From: Neopestalotiopsis rosae
Taxonomy: Eukaryota; Ascomycota; Sordariomycetes; Amphisphaeriales; Sporocadaceae
NCBI GenBank assembly: GCA_023078685.1
Contig: JALGAS010000005.1
Location: 868,001 to 932,000 of the forward strand
DNA: 64,000 nucleotides
Direction: 5' to 3'
Part shown: positions 47,032 to 58,100 of the stretch, piece after piece
How positions within the stretch are numbered: the stretch's first letter is position 1
How the letters are laid out: every line of letters begins with the position of its first letter
Translations under genes and position numbers: made by a program
Notes under the pieces: model-generated
What the model was told of the DNA's origin: nothing
What the model saw: the letters and a program-made list of their open reading frames with translations, nothing else
Databases searched by the model: none

Positions 47032-47917
47032 ATGAGGATTGGCTACTCGGCGTATGCCACATATCCGGGGAACTATGATCCAGAGATGAATGACCTAACA
47101 GCCATGGCACAATATTCTAGTTCGGCTTACGAATCCAACACCGGAGATGGAGATGGAGACGGGCCCTTGAGTACCGATTTCTTGAACGACCTGGCATTTC
47201 ACTCTGGATTCGATGGTATAAATACGCCCACGAGCACCTTTGGTACTGGTATGTCTCTGTAGAGTGCAATACCTCCACCAGACGAGCCACAATACAACAT
47301 GAGTTCTGTCGCATGCGACCAGCCGTACGAGTCAGCTTTGGACGATGTGCCACCACCCACTTTATCAAACGACAGCCCACTTTCTGCGGGAGTCGTCCCA
47401 GCCATGCTAGAGGCAGGTCCCGAGTCTGCGGGCGAAATCCCCAGAGTGCGGTTCGAAGAGATAGAACTGCCCAGCGCAAAGGACTTCGAAGGGGGAAAGA
47501 ATAAATCATTTTCATGTGACAAGAACAAGGGACTAGTAGGCAGGTTATACTGGAGCAGGGTATCAGCAGACAAGAAGGAGGTGTGCCCAAAACGCTATGG
47601 CACGGGAAGAGATCTCAAGTAATTCGGTCCCAAGCTCGACAGAGAAGAAGCGACACGCTGACCAAAGTTCCCCCAGAAAGCACCTCAGAACGCATGTCAT
47701 GCCTGTCATTTGTCCCACGTTCCCAGCCTGCAATATTCGCACAGCTGAGCAGGCAGATATGCGCGAACACTTAAGGGTATCTCACCCCGAGTTCGCCAGG
47801 CAACATCCGGAATATGGAGTCGAGTTTGGTCCGTTCTACTGCGAAAAGTGCCCCAAAAAGTTTTCAAGGTCAGACAACCTGACCAAGCACCTTAACAACA
47901 ATGTCTGCCGCCAATAG
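47032..47917 (+). CDS. C2H2 zinc-finger protein, very short introns or decayed
   Basis: The end codes a canonical finger, FYCEKCPKKFSRSDNLTKHLNNNVC, preceded by a second Cys/His-rich segment (CPTFPACN then REHLRVSH). Upstream lie acidic, Pro-rich stretches typical of fungal C2H2 regulators. Read straight, an in-frame TAG occurs at 47260..47262 and the frame changes near 47540. Two GT-AG segments of 33 nt (gtatgt donor at 47250) and 34 nt (gtaggc donor near 47539) would both keep frame and remove these problems. The second would also assemble a partial finger KSFSCDK...TRRRC. Such introns are shorter than usual for fungi, so pseudogene status is equally possible. No target can be named. Confidence 0.5.
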
Positions 47918-48466
47918 TGAATGTATTTTCCTTTGTTACTATTCGAATCGTTATTGTATTTTTTCTATTTCTTGTTTTCCTAGTCACTGTGGGACTCTTA
48001 GGGTATATACTGGTTCTTGGTATCACGACGTAATGAATATTTCCTTTCTTCTAGCAAGAATTCGATCTCAATGGAAGAGACTTTTCCCCTACTCCGTGCC
48101 GATCCAATAAAAAATTGTTGCATGAATGATTACTATTAGTGAAGCCACTCGGACTCAGCCATAGTTGCCTTGAAAATCGCCCAACCTGGGCACCGCTATT
48201 TCAAGCTCTCGCCATCATCCCCACGATTGGTAGGCCTCCGACACTGCCCGAGTGCCGAAGTGGTTCTGTCTCAAGGTACTCATCAGCCCCTTCGGACTTG
48301 GACACCCCGACGACAAACATCTGACCCCATTCAGCGCGTAGGTGACTGATATGCTGAGCCCCACGTGTGTCGTAGAGGGCTTGTTATGTATTGCTGCCTC
48401 TTTCAGCTAGCTTTTCGTTTCCAAAGATAAAAAATAAACAGATTCTTTCCCAGTCTTCAAATGGTA
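47918..48466. other. Convergent intergenic spacer
   Basis: 549 bp between convergent 3' ends; contains AATAAA-type signals (aataaaaaat near 48108, aaaaataaac near 48430). No gene seen. Confidence 0.5.
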
Positions 48467-49878
48467 TCAAAAGGAGACGTTGCTTTCGCTGTCGTTTCGG
48501 CGCTTATTACTGCTGCTGATCTCGACATTCATCTCGACCTTGATGCCCTTATCAGCACTAGACTCTGTAATCCTGTCTCGGCTGCCGGCAAAGGCAAAGG
48601 CGTCGCCGCCAGCTGCTTGAAACTGATGGTCGTCATTGTCCTTGCGGCTGTGCCACGACCGATCAGGGAGAGGGATACTACCGGGGTAAGCGCCCAGCGT
48701 CCGGCTGCGGCTGTCCTTTCTGCTGCTAAAGGAGCCGAGCGTGTTGCCGATCCACTTGCGCATGAGCGGGAAGATGAGCGGCACGTTGGACGTGACCACG
48801 GCCACGAAGGTCTCCCGAATCGCCCAGGCCGCGGCGTCTTGCGCGCCGGTCACGTCGTTGGAGATGATGAGCACGCAGCGGAGGATGCCGGCCATCATGA
48901 CAAAGATACCTCCAGAAAAGAGAACAATTAATCCAAGCTTCTTCCATAGCTGAATCTGTGCGCTCCATAACATCGGGATAGGAATCGTAAGGAGGTAGAG
49001 ATCGGTCGCGACATTGAAGCCGAGGGTGACGAATACATTGACTCGAGAGATGGCGGGTTGGCAGGTCACTGAGAGGCAGAATAAACGTTAGCGAGCCGTC
49101 TCTCACCTTCAAAAGCCTTACGCCTTGGGTCGAACACTACTTACGGCCGGGGTTGGGATATATTTGCCAGTTCTTGTTAATGGGGCTGCAGCTGGCGAGA
49201 ATGCAGACTGTCACGATAATCCAGCTCGCTAGTATTACGCCGAATCCAATATTGATGCGTGTCCGATACGTTCCGAGACGTTCCTAGACACGTTAGTTAG
49301 TAACTGTGTACACGCCGGTGCAAGTCGCATTGCCTACCGTAAGGCGCAAAAACATTGTGCATAGTGCAGCTTTGATGATCCACAACAACAGCACATAAAC
49401 TACCCAACCCTCGATCTGCGTTTTTGAACCGCCAATTCTGTGTTAAGAACAAGTATCAGAAAACTGGTCATGGATTCCTAGACGATCTTGGGGGGTTATT
49501 CGTTGCTGCAAGCTGCAAGTACCTGTTCTTGTATTCATCGCTATCCGGGCTCAAGGCTTCCCGGTACTCGTCAGTCATGCCATTGTTGGCAAGGCCGCTG
49601 TATTTCGACACAACTTTGAAGGCAAGCGCCGACTCTGCAGAATACACTCCCTAATGGCGAGGAATTAGAACGAGTTGCGCTTCTTCCCGCTTTGCCACGT
49701 TTTGGTGGCGTTGATAGAGAATGCTAACCATTGCTAGAATCATGAGATAGTCATCGGCCTCCCACCTACTGAAGCCAACGGCTTCCCACCGTGCGTACAA
49801 GCGCAGTAGGATGACCAGCAGTCCAATCCCCATGAGGATGAAGACCTCATTGAGGGTGGAGGTGGGGTCGGATGCCAT
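48467..49878 (-). CDS. Fungal rhodopsin-domain (SAT4-like) seven-helix membrane protein
   Basis: Five exons, 49878..49729, 49650..49523, 49437..49338, 49283..49145 and 49068..48467, total 1119 nt and 372 residues. Helix 1 (EVFILMGIGLLVILLRLYARW) is followed by WEADDYLMILAM, the opening of the fungal integral-membrane rhodopsin-like domain. Later blocks include LWIIKAALCTMFLRLT, RINIGFGVILASWI, CSPINKNWQIYPNPG with CQPAISRVNVFVTLGFNVATDLYLLTIPIPMLW, and IRETFVAVVTSNVPLIFPLMRKW. About seven membrane helices end near residue 280, followed by a Ser/Arg-rich cytosolic tail. Members have been proposed as PTH11-like receptors or accessory membrane proteins, but most are uncharacterised. No CFEM domain is present. 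Confidence 0.85.
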
Positions 49879-50352
49879 ACTGTTGGTGTTGAACAGACAG
49901 ACAACCAAGGACGGCCGCTAGATCTAAGAATCTAGTGTAGCGTCTGAGGGCGGGTAAAATATGAGGTAACAGATTTCGCATTCCACCTCGGCCGGATCTC
50001 GATACGTGCTTGGCGGCGAGCCCAGGAAAAAAAAACTTGAGAGATCAAAACGCAAAACTCAGAATTTGCGAGTTTGGGGTGCGATCCGACCAGGTACTTA
50101 TCCGCTCGAGGTCGCCAAGGAGGTTCAGGCGATCGACAAGGCCGTCAAACTCTATACGATCAACGCACCGCATTCCCGGAAAACAGAATCCCATTCGGGA
50201 AACAAGCTCACAGTCATATTGCCAAGCAGCCAAGGGGTCCTGGTCAGCGGTGGGCGAGTGCGGGTTGAGGAATCTGTGGTCTTTCTCATGGAGATATCCC
50301 ATTATTTCGACCATAGATCCAGGGTTCGGAAGACGAACCATTGATAGCTGGT

Positions 50353-50379
50353 AGCGGCTAGGCGTTTCGCCTAGTCGCT
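50353..50379. repeat. Short perfect-type hairpin
   Basis: AGCGGCTAGGCG (50353..50364), a three-T loop, then CGCCTAGTCGCT (50368..50379) form a 12-bp stem with one G-T pair. Role unknown. Confidence 0.6.
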
Positions 50380-50413
50380 CTAGTCAAGCCTCCCGCGAGA
50401 TTGGATCGCAAAA

Positions 50414-50543
50414 ATGCACTACGAGTCATACGTACGCCCCAAGGACCGATATGATAACCCCTGCCATAGCGTGGATCCGGACCCGAGTCCACTGCTTCCG
50501 GCCGAAGATCGTCAATGTCACCCCGGTCTCTCGTCAACTATAG
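50414..50543 (+). other. Possible orphan first exon
   Basis: An ATG at 50414 opens a 43-codon frame (MHYESYVRPKDRYDNPCHSV then a Pro/Asp-rich run) that ends at a consensus donor, ATAG|GTAAGCC at 50544. It looks coding by composition, but I find no convincing continuation downstream. It may be a first exon of an unrecognised gene, a remnant, or chance. Confidence 0.25.
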
Positions 50544-52121
50544 GTAAGCCCCCTGCCAAGCAGGTGGCAGCTTTGTAGCAATGTTTTTCTTCATCTTGTC
50601 GTCGTGTGCTTGTGTCTGGACTTCTTACGGAGCAATTATGAACTCGGCTACGGCACAACTGACTCGAGCATTACCGGGGTCGACGCATGCAGCGTGGCAC
50701 CCATGATCCAGAACTGCCAGACTGTAACCCCCAAAGAGCTAGCCCCCAGATACCTACCTGCCTACCGGTAATGATGGGTGGAGGGGCTGAAAAAGAGACC
50801 TGACTGCGCGTTACTGCATACGGCACGCAAAGGTCCTGCTATCTGCGAATAGCATCTCGACGAGCTAATGCTGACTGGTAAGCGATTTGCCATGCGTTGA
50901 ATTGTTCTCCCAAATACCACCCCCATGAAGCGCATCAATGAGTCGGCATGCATGCGAGGTGCTTCCAACCATATACCGTGGCAGGCAGACAGAGGGCATC
51001 TCACGCTGATCGATTTTAATTTTTTATTTTCACGGGGGCAAAAAAGAGCCGAAAAAGAAAAGACTGTTGAATAAATAGCATAGTCGACCTCGTAGAAAAC
51101 CTTGGCGCGGAGCTGCGAAAACCGAGTGTCGCATATTCCCTGACGCCGAATAGGGGGGATAGTGACAGGGCAACTTCGTATAATATGCCATCAACAAGAT
51201 GCTTGCGATTATAAGGTGTCCGCTTTCAGCCACAATACAGATCTTGAGTAATGGTTTGCACACAAAGGTGGTGGGGAAAATTTTAAGGAACATGAATTAT
51301 TCCGTAAATGAATGGGATTCTAAAGTAGACTGCAAACAAACTTTCCCAAGGTCAACAGCTTGCGCATCGCCAGAGTCTGAATACTGAGGCGCAAAAACAT
51401 GACCAAGTTCCTACCATTGCTTCAGGGGTCGCACTCTGAACAAAGAAAATATCAGACTCCTCTTGATTGCGGCAGTCTCAATGTGGGCAAACCGATGCCC
51501 AACATCAATTGATGATTGGGATGATCCCTTTCCCAGCCCTATCGGGCTCAGAAGGTCTACCGTTGACCCTTTGGTAACAAGATAAACTTTGCACTACACT
51601 ACGCGAGCATCTCTCTGAAGCGACTATTTTGCGCACAGAAGTTGTGGCAGAAGACCGGTCAAACTGCTCACTAGATTCGGACGGGAATATGGTGGCATCA
51701 CAAAGAAACGTGTTGAATTGCCACTAAGGATAATCTTGCAGTAGCTTGACTGAAGCGAGCCTATGGGAAGCTCAGACTGAAAATCCAATACCTCATTGTA
51801 CACGCAGCAGAAGCCCAATTCAATGACGAGCGACTCAAGTGAAGCAAACTGCATAGACATTTACTTACCCGGTGTAGTACTTTTTTGTCCGTCATAGCTT
51901 GCATATATCACTTGTGCCGGATCTCTCAGCTTGTCGGATAGTGCCCGCCCGGAAGAGTAAGCCAGTCCCTTACACAAACACACTTACATGGTAGTGAAGC
52001 AGTCTACGTCAAGCTTGCTGTCGGTAATCTACATATGCTAAACAAGCGTATTGACTAAAAGATAGCCAGATAGCATCTCAAACACCAAATAACAAACAAA
52101 ACAGCTTGCAGTGATGGTGTT

Positions 52122-52151
52122 CCTCTCTGTCTCTCTCTCCCTCTCTCTCTT
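52122..52151. repeat. CT-rich microsatellite
   Basis: About 30 bp of imperfect CT dinucleotide repeat on the plus strand. Confidence 0.85.
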
Positions 52152-53114
52152 CGGTTCTCCACCAGTCTGTCAGTCTAACGCATGTTAAGGTTTGATGGAG
52201 CCGTCTCGTTCCCAATCCGTCTCAACGGCGGATGCTCCCCCAATCTATATCTACAATATCACCAAGGCCCTTGAAGTCGTACTGGCCTCAAGCATAGCCG
52301 AGTGTCCGCTTCCAAACTGTCTCTCGGTAGGGCTGACCACATCCCCAAACTATCACATCGATAGCTTCATCAAACATGGTCTCTACACCCAACGACTCGT
52401 CATCTACCGGATCCAAGGACACGGGACAATGACCCAGCAGAGATCCTCTCTCTTGGACACATCCCCGAGATTGGGATTGACCCCCTGACACCTGCAGGAT
52501 ACCATAGATTCTACCCATGTACCTGATGGATCCCACGGTGCTCGAGATGGCCACGGCCAAGTTCTCAGGCCAGATTGCCTAGATTCTGAGCCTCCCAGAC
52601 AACAAGACGCCGCTCGAGCCGCACCACCTCCCCTTGGGCTTGCCACGTGGGATTGGCAATTTAGACTCCTTCCGCACAGTCTTCTATCTTCCCTCCTGGC
52701 TTGATACGGTACCTCGGTAGAATGGGGACGGTGGCGGGAAGGCATCCTATTGAACCGTCGGACTTGGAACGGATTTAAATGGGTCATGATCATGTCTTGC
52801 TTCGTGCTTCTTCCCACACAAGCCCATAGTACATGGTACAGACCCCCACGGTCTCCAAGTGGAGTGAGGTCTCGAACCCCGAGTGGCTGACGATCCATCT
52901 TTCCACTTGAACCCTCAAAAGAATAGGGAGAACGATTTGCGATTATCACTCGGCGATGAGCTGAAGATTGTGTACTGGGGTTTCGTGCCGAGGTCACCCC
53001 AGTCCCTGCTCTATTAGCCAGCCGGTGATCTCTGAAAGAAGACATGATGTGATATCTATTTCTTTTTTATTTACTTTACTATATTTCTATTTCTATCATT
53101 ATTTGCCGCCCCCC

Positions 53115-54122
53115 TTATGCCAGCTGGCTATCGTAGGACGCCACCTCGGCCATGGTCTTTTGCAGCTTCTCCTTGACGGCGGGGGTGGGCTCCTCGTACG
53201 GCCTTCTGGGCCTGAACTTCTTCTCTGCGTCTTGGATGCCCGCCTTGGGTGCCGTGTACACACTGGCGGCATACTTGGTGACCTATTATTGAAGCGTTAA
53301 TACCAATCATGTCTCTCTCTCAAGCGGGACCGAATAACTTACAGCAATACCAGCCTTGATGGCCTGCTCCGACAGGGCCTGCTTCTCCTGCAGCGCCTGG
53401 GCACCCTTGAGATCGCCCTTTTGGAACAGATCGTAAATCTTGACCACGGTCTTGGGGAACAAGTTGCCATAGGCGCAGATGCAGCCGACGCTGCCGCTGG
53501 CGAGGCCGCCGAGGAGGAAATCGCTCTGGCCGCCAAAGGTGGCAAAGGTGTCGGGCTTGAGCACGGCCGACAGGCGGGAGATCTTGGCCACGCTGCCGCA
53601 GGTGAGCTTGACGCCGACAATCTTGCTCGGGTGGCGCTGGGCCAGGCGCGTCACCGTGTCCGAGTCGAGGTCCACGCCGTTGCACACGGCCGGGAAGTTG
53701 TAAATCACCAGGGGCAGCTGGCTCTTGGACGCCACCTCGTCGTAGAAGCCCTCGATCACCGACTGCGTCGTGGCCTTGCCAAAGTAGGCCGGAGGCAGCA
53801 GCAGGCCGTAGTCGGCGCCTGCAGCCGCGGCGTCGGCGATGAACTCTAGCGCCTGCTTGGTGCTGTGGCCCGACACGCCCGCCATGATGGGGAAGTCGGG
53901 GCCCACGGCCTGCCTGGCGATTTGCAGCAGCTGCGCGCGCTCCTCGCGGGTCAGGAGGAAAGTCTCGCCGTTGCTGCCCAGCACTACCAGACCTGCCAGG
54001 CCGGTGGTGCTGAGGTACTTGTAGTACTTTGTCTGGTCCTCTGGCAGCAGAGTATCTGTGTCTGGGTCAAACAGTGTGACCGCGGGCGTCCAAACGCCAG
54101 ATGGTGGTACTTTAGGGGCCAT
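53115..54122 (-). CDS. Dihydrodipicolinate-synthase-family aldolase/lyase
   Basis: Two exons, 54122..53343 and 53282..53115, total 948 nt and 315 residues. A single TIM barrel carries GSNGE (49-53), the conserved Tyr in VIYNFP (about 141) and the Schiff-base Lys in IVGVKLTCG (about 172). In fungi this family includes L-2-keto-3-deoxy-sugar-acid aldolase of galacturonate catabolism and 4-hydroxy-2-oxoglutarate aldolase. True lysine-pathway DHDPS is not expected in fungi, which use the aminoadipate route. I therefore favour a class I pyruvate-releasing aldolase. The MAPKVPP start at 54122 is chosen over an upstream in-frame non-ATG extension. Strongly GC-biased third positions suggest good expression. 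Confidence 0.85.
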
Positions 54123-55121
54123 TGTGAAATATGATAGGTGATTTGCTGTAAATGTCGTGTACGACCAACTGCACTTTGGGGTCAGACTAAACAATTGATG
54201 CTGACTTTAAGTCTGGCCAAAAAAGTGCAATATTAATGCTGTGATAGTTATTCTATGAGAAGGAATAAGAATTACAACTCGGATACGTAATCTCAATATC
54301 GCAGAGCTCTTATGAGGCAGTATATGAACAACTATTCATTGTGAGGGGAAGCCGGATAAGCCGTCCGAGTATTCGGCGCATATCCGGCCAGGCTCGGCTG
54401 TGGTTCCGCAACCCCAGATAGACGGGCCCTAACGCCATATCGCTCCCACAGTACGCTCCGTTCTCGGCCGCCACTTGCAATGTGCTATGCGACTATCTAT
54501 CTATTCTCACATATGATTGGACTCTGATTCGGCAATTTGTGTAAATCATGTCAATTATAGTTCTCATGAGAACATTTGGTCTTCATCATGTGGAAGACCG
54601 CCTATGTGATGCAAATGCTATGCCACTGTCCACTTCATCCTGGGTATACGAAACAGCTCAACGCCCCGAAATCTAGTTCTACATTTACTCCTCTTGCATG
54701 GGCCGATATTCAGCAACATGTAATTACTCTTCTCCAGTATTTTCTTCCAATGTGACACATATCAGGTCATATTGAAAATGCCCTTTTCCTAAATCAAGGA
54801 ATCTATTTGAGCATCAAACCTTCCGAAAAGACATAGTGAAGCCCTCGGAAACGCTCATCGGCGTGATGGTTGCTCGGTGTGTGGGGCTCTTATTGGTCGA
54901 CTTGCGCCCGCATCAGATCCGGCGCGGGTGTTTTTCGGACGGGCTCCGAACCAGCTCCACCTAGGCGTGAGCCAAGTTGCCCAGGTGCTCTGCTTTTGTT
55001 GGTCTGCGAAACGGACTCTTTTCTTGTTCTTCGATAGAGGATTGTTGGCGCTTGTCGAGCCGGAGGCACTTGTAGGATCGGGTGCCGCTCCGGACTCTGG
55101 GCTGTCTGACGGCTGCTGTAT
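54123..55121. other. Aldolase promoter region, no gene seen
   Basis: About 1 kb. Contains a CGG-rich dyad at 54352..54387. No gene seen. Confidence 0.5.
54352..54387. promoter_or_regulatory. Nested CGG dyad in the aldolase promoter
   Basis: CCGGATA (54352..54358) and its exact reverse complement TATCCGG (54381..54387) flank an inner near-palindrome CCGAGTATTCGG (54365..54376). The dyad lies about 230-265 bp upstream of the aldolase ATG. Inverted CGG/CCG halves are typical operators of Zn2Cys6 regulators. A role in inducible control is inferred. Confidence 0.4.
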
Positions 55122-58100
55122 CTAACGCCGCTCATCGGTGGCACCTACGAACTTGACACTTTTCCTCTTATCTCTTTCGCTACGGTCGTTGCCGCGACTA
55201 TTGTGGCTTCCGGCAACTGGCGATCCTTGGCCGCTTGTACGACCTGGGCTGGTGCCAAGTACACTGAGAATGCCACCGGCAGCACGTGAGAATCGATTAC
55301 CGTCTTCTGCGAGGTTGCCATTTCCAAGGTCAGAGGATCTTAGAGCCTCCCGTACGCCCTCAACTGCTCGGCTCTGCGAAACAATGAGACCATCGCCGCG
55401 CACTCCACCTATCACAGCAGGCGCTGATCCAATGAACTCGTTCTCGGGTTCCATCTTCTGATCGTTGCGATGCAATAGCGGAATGCTACTCCTTGTTTGC
55501 TCTCGCACCTTCCGTTCCAGTGATTCCTTCTGTTGACCGCCGAGTGTGTCTCGCCATGGGCCAGGAAGACATGCATGACCGCAGCCATCCATAGGACAGC
55601 AGCCTCCACTGAAAGTCTCTCCCGTGAAACTGCCCGAGTGGCCATTTGTGCCAATTTGAGCGTCATCGCCATTGGTATCCTCAGACGGGATAAGTGAATG
55701 CCATCCTTCCATGCAAGCTGCGTGACCACCGTGCTTACAACCTGGACAATACCACCAGGTAGATAAGTGTGAATCGTCTTCAGTTGAACGCTTCTGCAAA
55801 ACTCCTCTGGACAGCGGAATTGGTGGATGCGAAACCACGGTGGCATCCCTGTGCTTGCATACAGCACAGGGTCCCATGGTGTAACCGCATCTTTCACATT
55901 TCCAAACCCCAAGGTCGCTATTTCGGTTGATCTCACGAGGCTTGTGGCAGTTCGGACATGAGAAGCTAGCCGACACTCGTTGCGGGTCTTGCGCTGGGAA
56001 GAAGATGGAGGTATAATTGTCTCCCCAAACCTCCATCCCATCGGGCCAATCGACGACACATAAATTACGTAGCAACGCTGCCTCAATAAAGAATTGTTGC
56101 CTCATGAGACGATCATGATGGTGGCGCAATATAGCAGTGGCCATGTGAGAATCAATGACCTCTGCAGGGACCAGTGGCCGAAGTAGAAGAATGATAGCCG
56201 ATGCATTGAGCGCAGAGTTTTGAGCTTCGTACTCCAGCACCCGCGACAATAGCTCATATGGTCGTAGCGATGGGGCGCAGATCTTGTTCTCAGTTTCCGT
56301 AGATAGTGGGAATGGATACGGTGGGTCATCGTCCCACGGCATGTAGTCCGTTTCGGTGATAATAGTCGACGTATTTTCCTCTGGTTGTTCTGAAGGAACT
56401 CGCTCATGTGACTTATTGCGAGGAGATTGAGGTTGCTTGACTTTTTGTGCAATGGGGGAAAGTTCAACAGATGGATGAGAGAAGTCATGAAACTCTAACT
56501 GCGACCGCTGGCTATCAACACTGTCTGCAGTGGTTTGAGAAATCATGAATATCTCCTGGGATCCAGCCGAATCAGCCTGTTGCAAACCAGGCGGACGGCT
56601 GATGCCTGACGCCTCGGGTGATTCGTGTATCTGCTTGCCTCGGATCCGGCTCTGATAATCATCCAAAGACGATTTGCTGGAGTCGATAATCTCGTCTGGT
56701 CGTCCTACATCATGTTGTACGCTGTTTGCGATAGAGCTGCTTTCAGTTGGGAGTCGGTTTCCGTCTGATACGGAGAACATTTGACCAAAGCTCTCCTCGG
56801 AATCATGTCTAATTGGCTGACGTCTTTGACTGCTCGAAACCCGAGGGTCCACATAATCCAGAGATAGAGGTTCCTTCTTCTTGGGAACGTCAATAGCATG
56901 TGGTAGGTCTTCCGCAGCTTCGATATCATAAAAGTCATACCCCTCTGTGCTGGAAATCTGAGACTTGTGGCTTGCCTCAGACAAAGGTACTGAATCGTGT
57001 CTTTTTCTCGGACTTGGTTGTGCAATATCTTTATGGAATGCCGGAGGCAGTTTGAAGCTGTCCAATTCCTGGACGGGCGTCAAAATCTTACCAAGCACGA
57101 ATTGGTGGGTTTCTGGAGCATCTTCCCTGACGGGCCGAGCGATGGGTGTTGGCACATTGGACTCGCTTTCGGCATCGCCAAGTAAGAATGAATGGCCGAG
57201 ACTCGAACGGTTGTCTTTATCTACCGACCGGACCGAGGAAGCCTTTCTGGGTGTTTCATCACCACCCACATCCTGTGCCGCTGGCTTGACAAGTTTCTGA
57301 AGATTGAGCTTGGAATCCCCTCGACTCTTGAGTAACGGGGACTTTGCGTTCTTGCGTTTAGCCATGCGCACCTCGAGGTGATACTGCGCTCGCCGTGTCA
57401 AGAGCGAGGAGAATGCTTGAGCCAGGATGCGCCACGTCTGAGCAAGACGAATCTGCCCAACACTCTCAGCAGCACGTGCGTAGTGTTCCATGATACCACA
57501 GACGCGAAGGTCAAGGGAATCGCTGCCGTGGCCATATGGTAAATCCATGAGGAGACTGGTCAGATAATGGTGCGACAAAAATTGGTAATGTCTTGTCTTC
57601 AATGGGGGAGCCGCCTGGCCAATGGCCATCACCTGATTTGGCTTGAAACCCTTGGTGATCGCAATTGATTGCTCCAAAGGAATGGTAGGTTCATCATTAA
57701 GGGAGCCTGAAGGCGGTGTTGAACTTAATGTTGCTGCTGTAGGGCGAAGACTTGAGTTTTGTGATCTCTGGCTGCCGGTGGTAGAGGGTCCCAAGAAGCT
57801 ACCGACAACATCCTCTTCTGAATCGCTTCGACTGTGGCTCAGTCCCTGAGCATTCGGACTAGAGCGGAAAGATGATGTTGGCAACATGTCATGGGTAGAG
57901 ATCGTAGGATGCGGTCTACGGGGCTGGGTCCGCTCCTCCAAAACCATGAGCACATCTCCAGTAGGAGCAAATGCGAGACAAGACGGTGCTTTGCGATCAA
58001 TGACTTTGGGAGCATAGGCGACGTCGCATTGGAGAAATCCGTTCACTCCAGCGGTCCAAAGAAGATCTTGGTCGTGCCAGAGCAAGGCGCTGGGCGAGTA

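Larger units (their letters stand above)
49879..53114. other. 3.2 kb with no confident gene
   Basis: Overlapping antisense frames of about 100 codons at 50010-50354, a short hairpin at 50353..50379, a possible single exon at 50414..50543, and a CT microsatellite at 52122..52151. Fragments of coding-like sequence at 52190-52990 (for example MDPTVLEMATAKFSGQIA, and LLNRRTWNGFKWVMIMSCF on plus) are broken by stops and frame changes. They may be a decayed gene that I do not recognise. Confidence 0.4.

Noticed and set aside
52404..53045. Minus-strand frame of 213 codons
   Set aside because: Arg/Ser/Gly-rich with no domain; overlaps the decayed region and looks like random open frame in GC-rich DNA.
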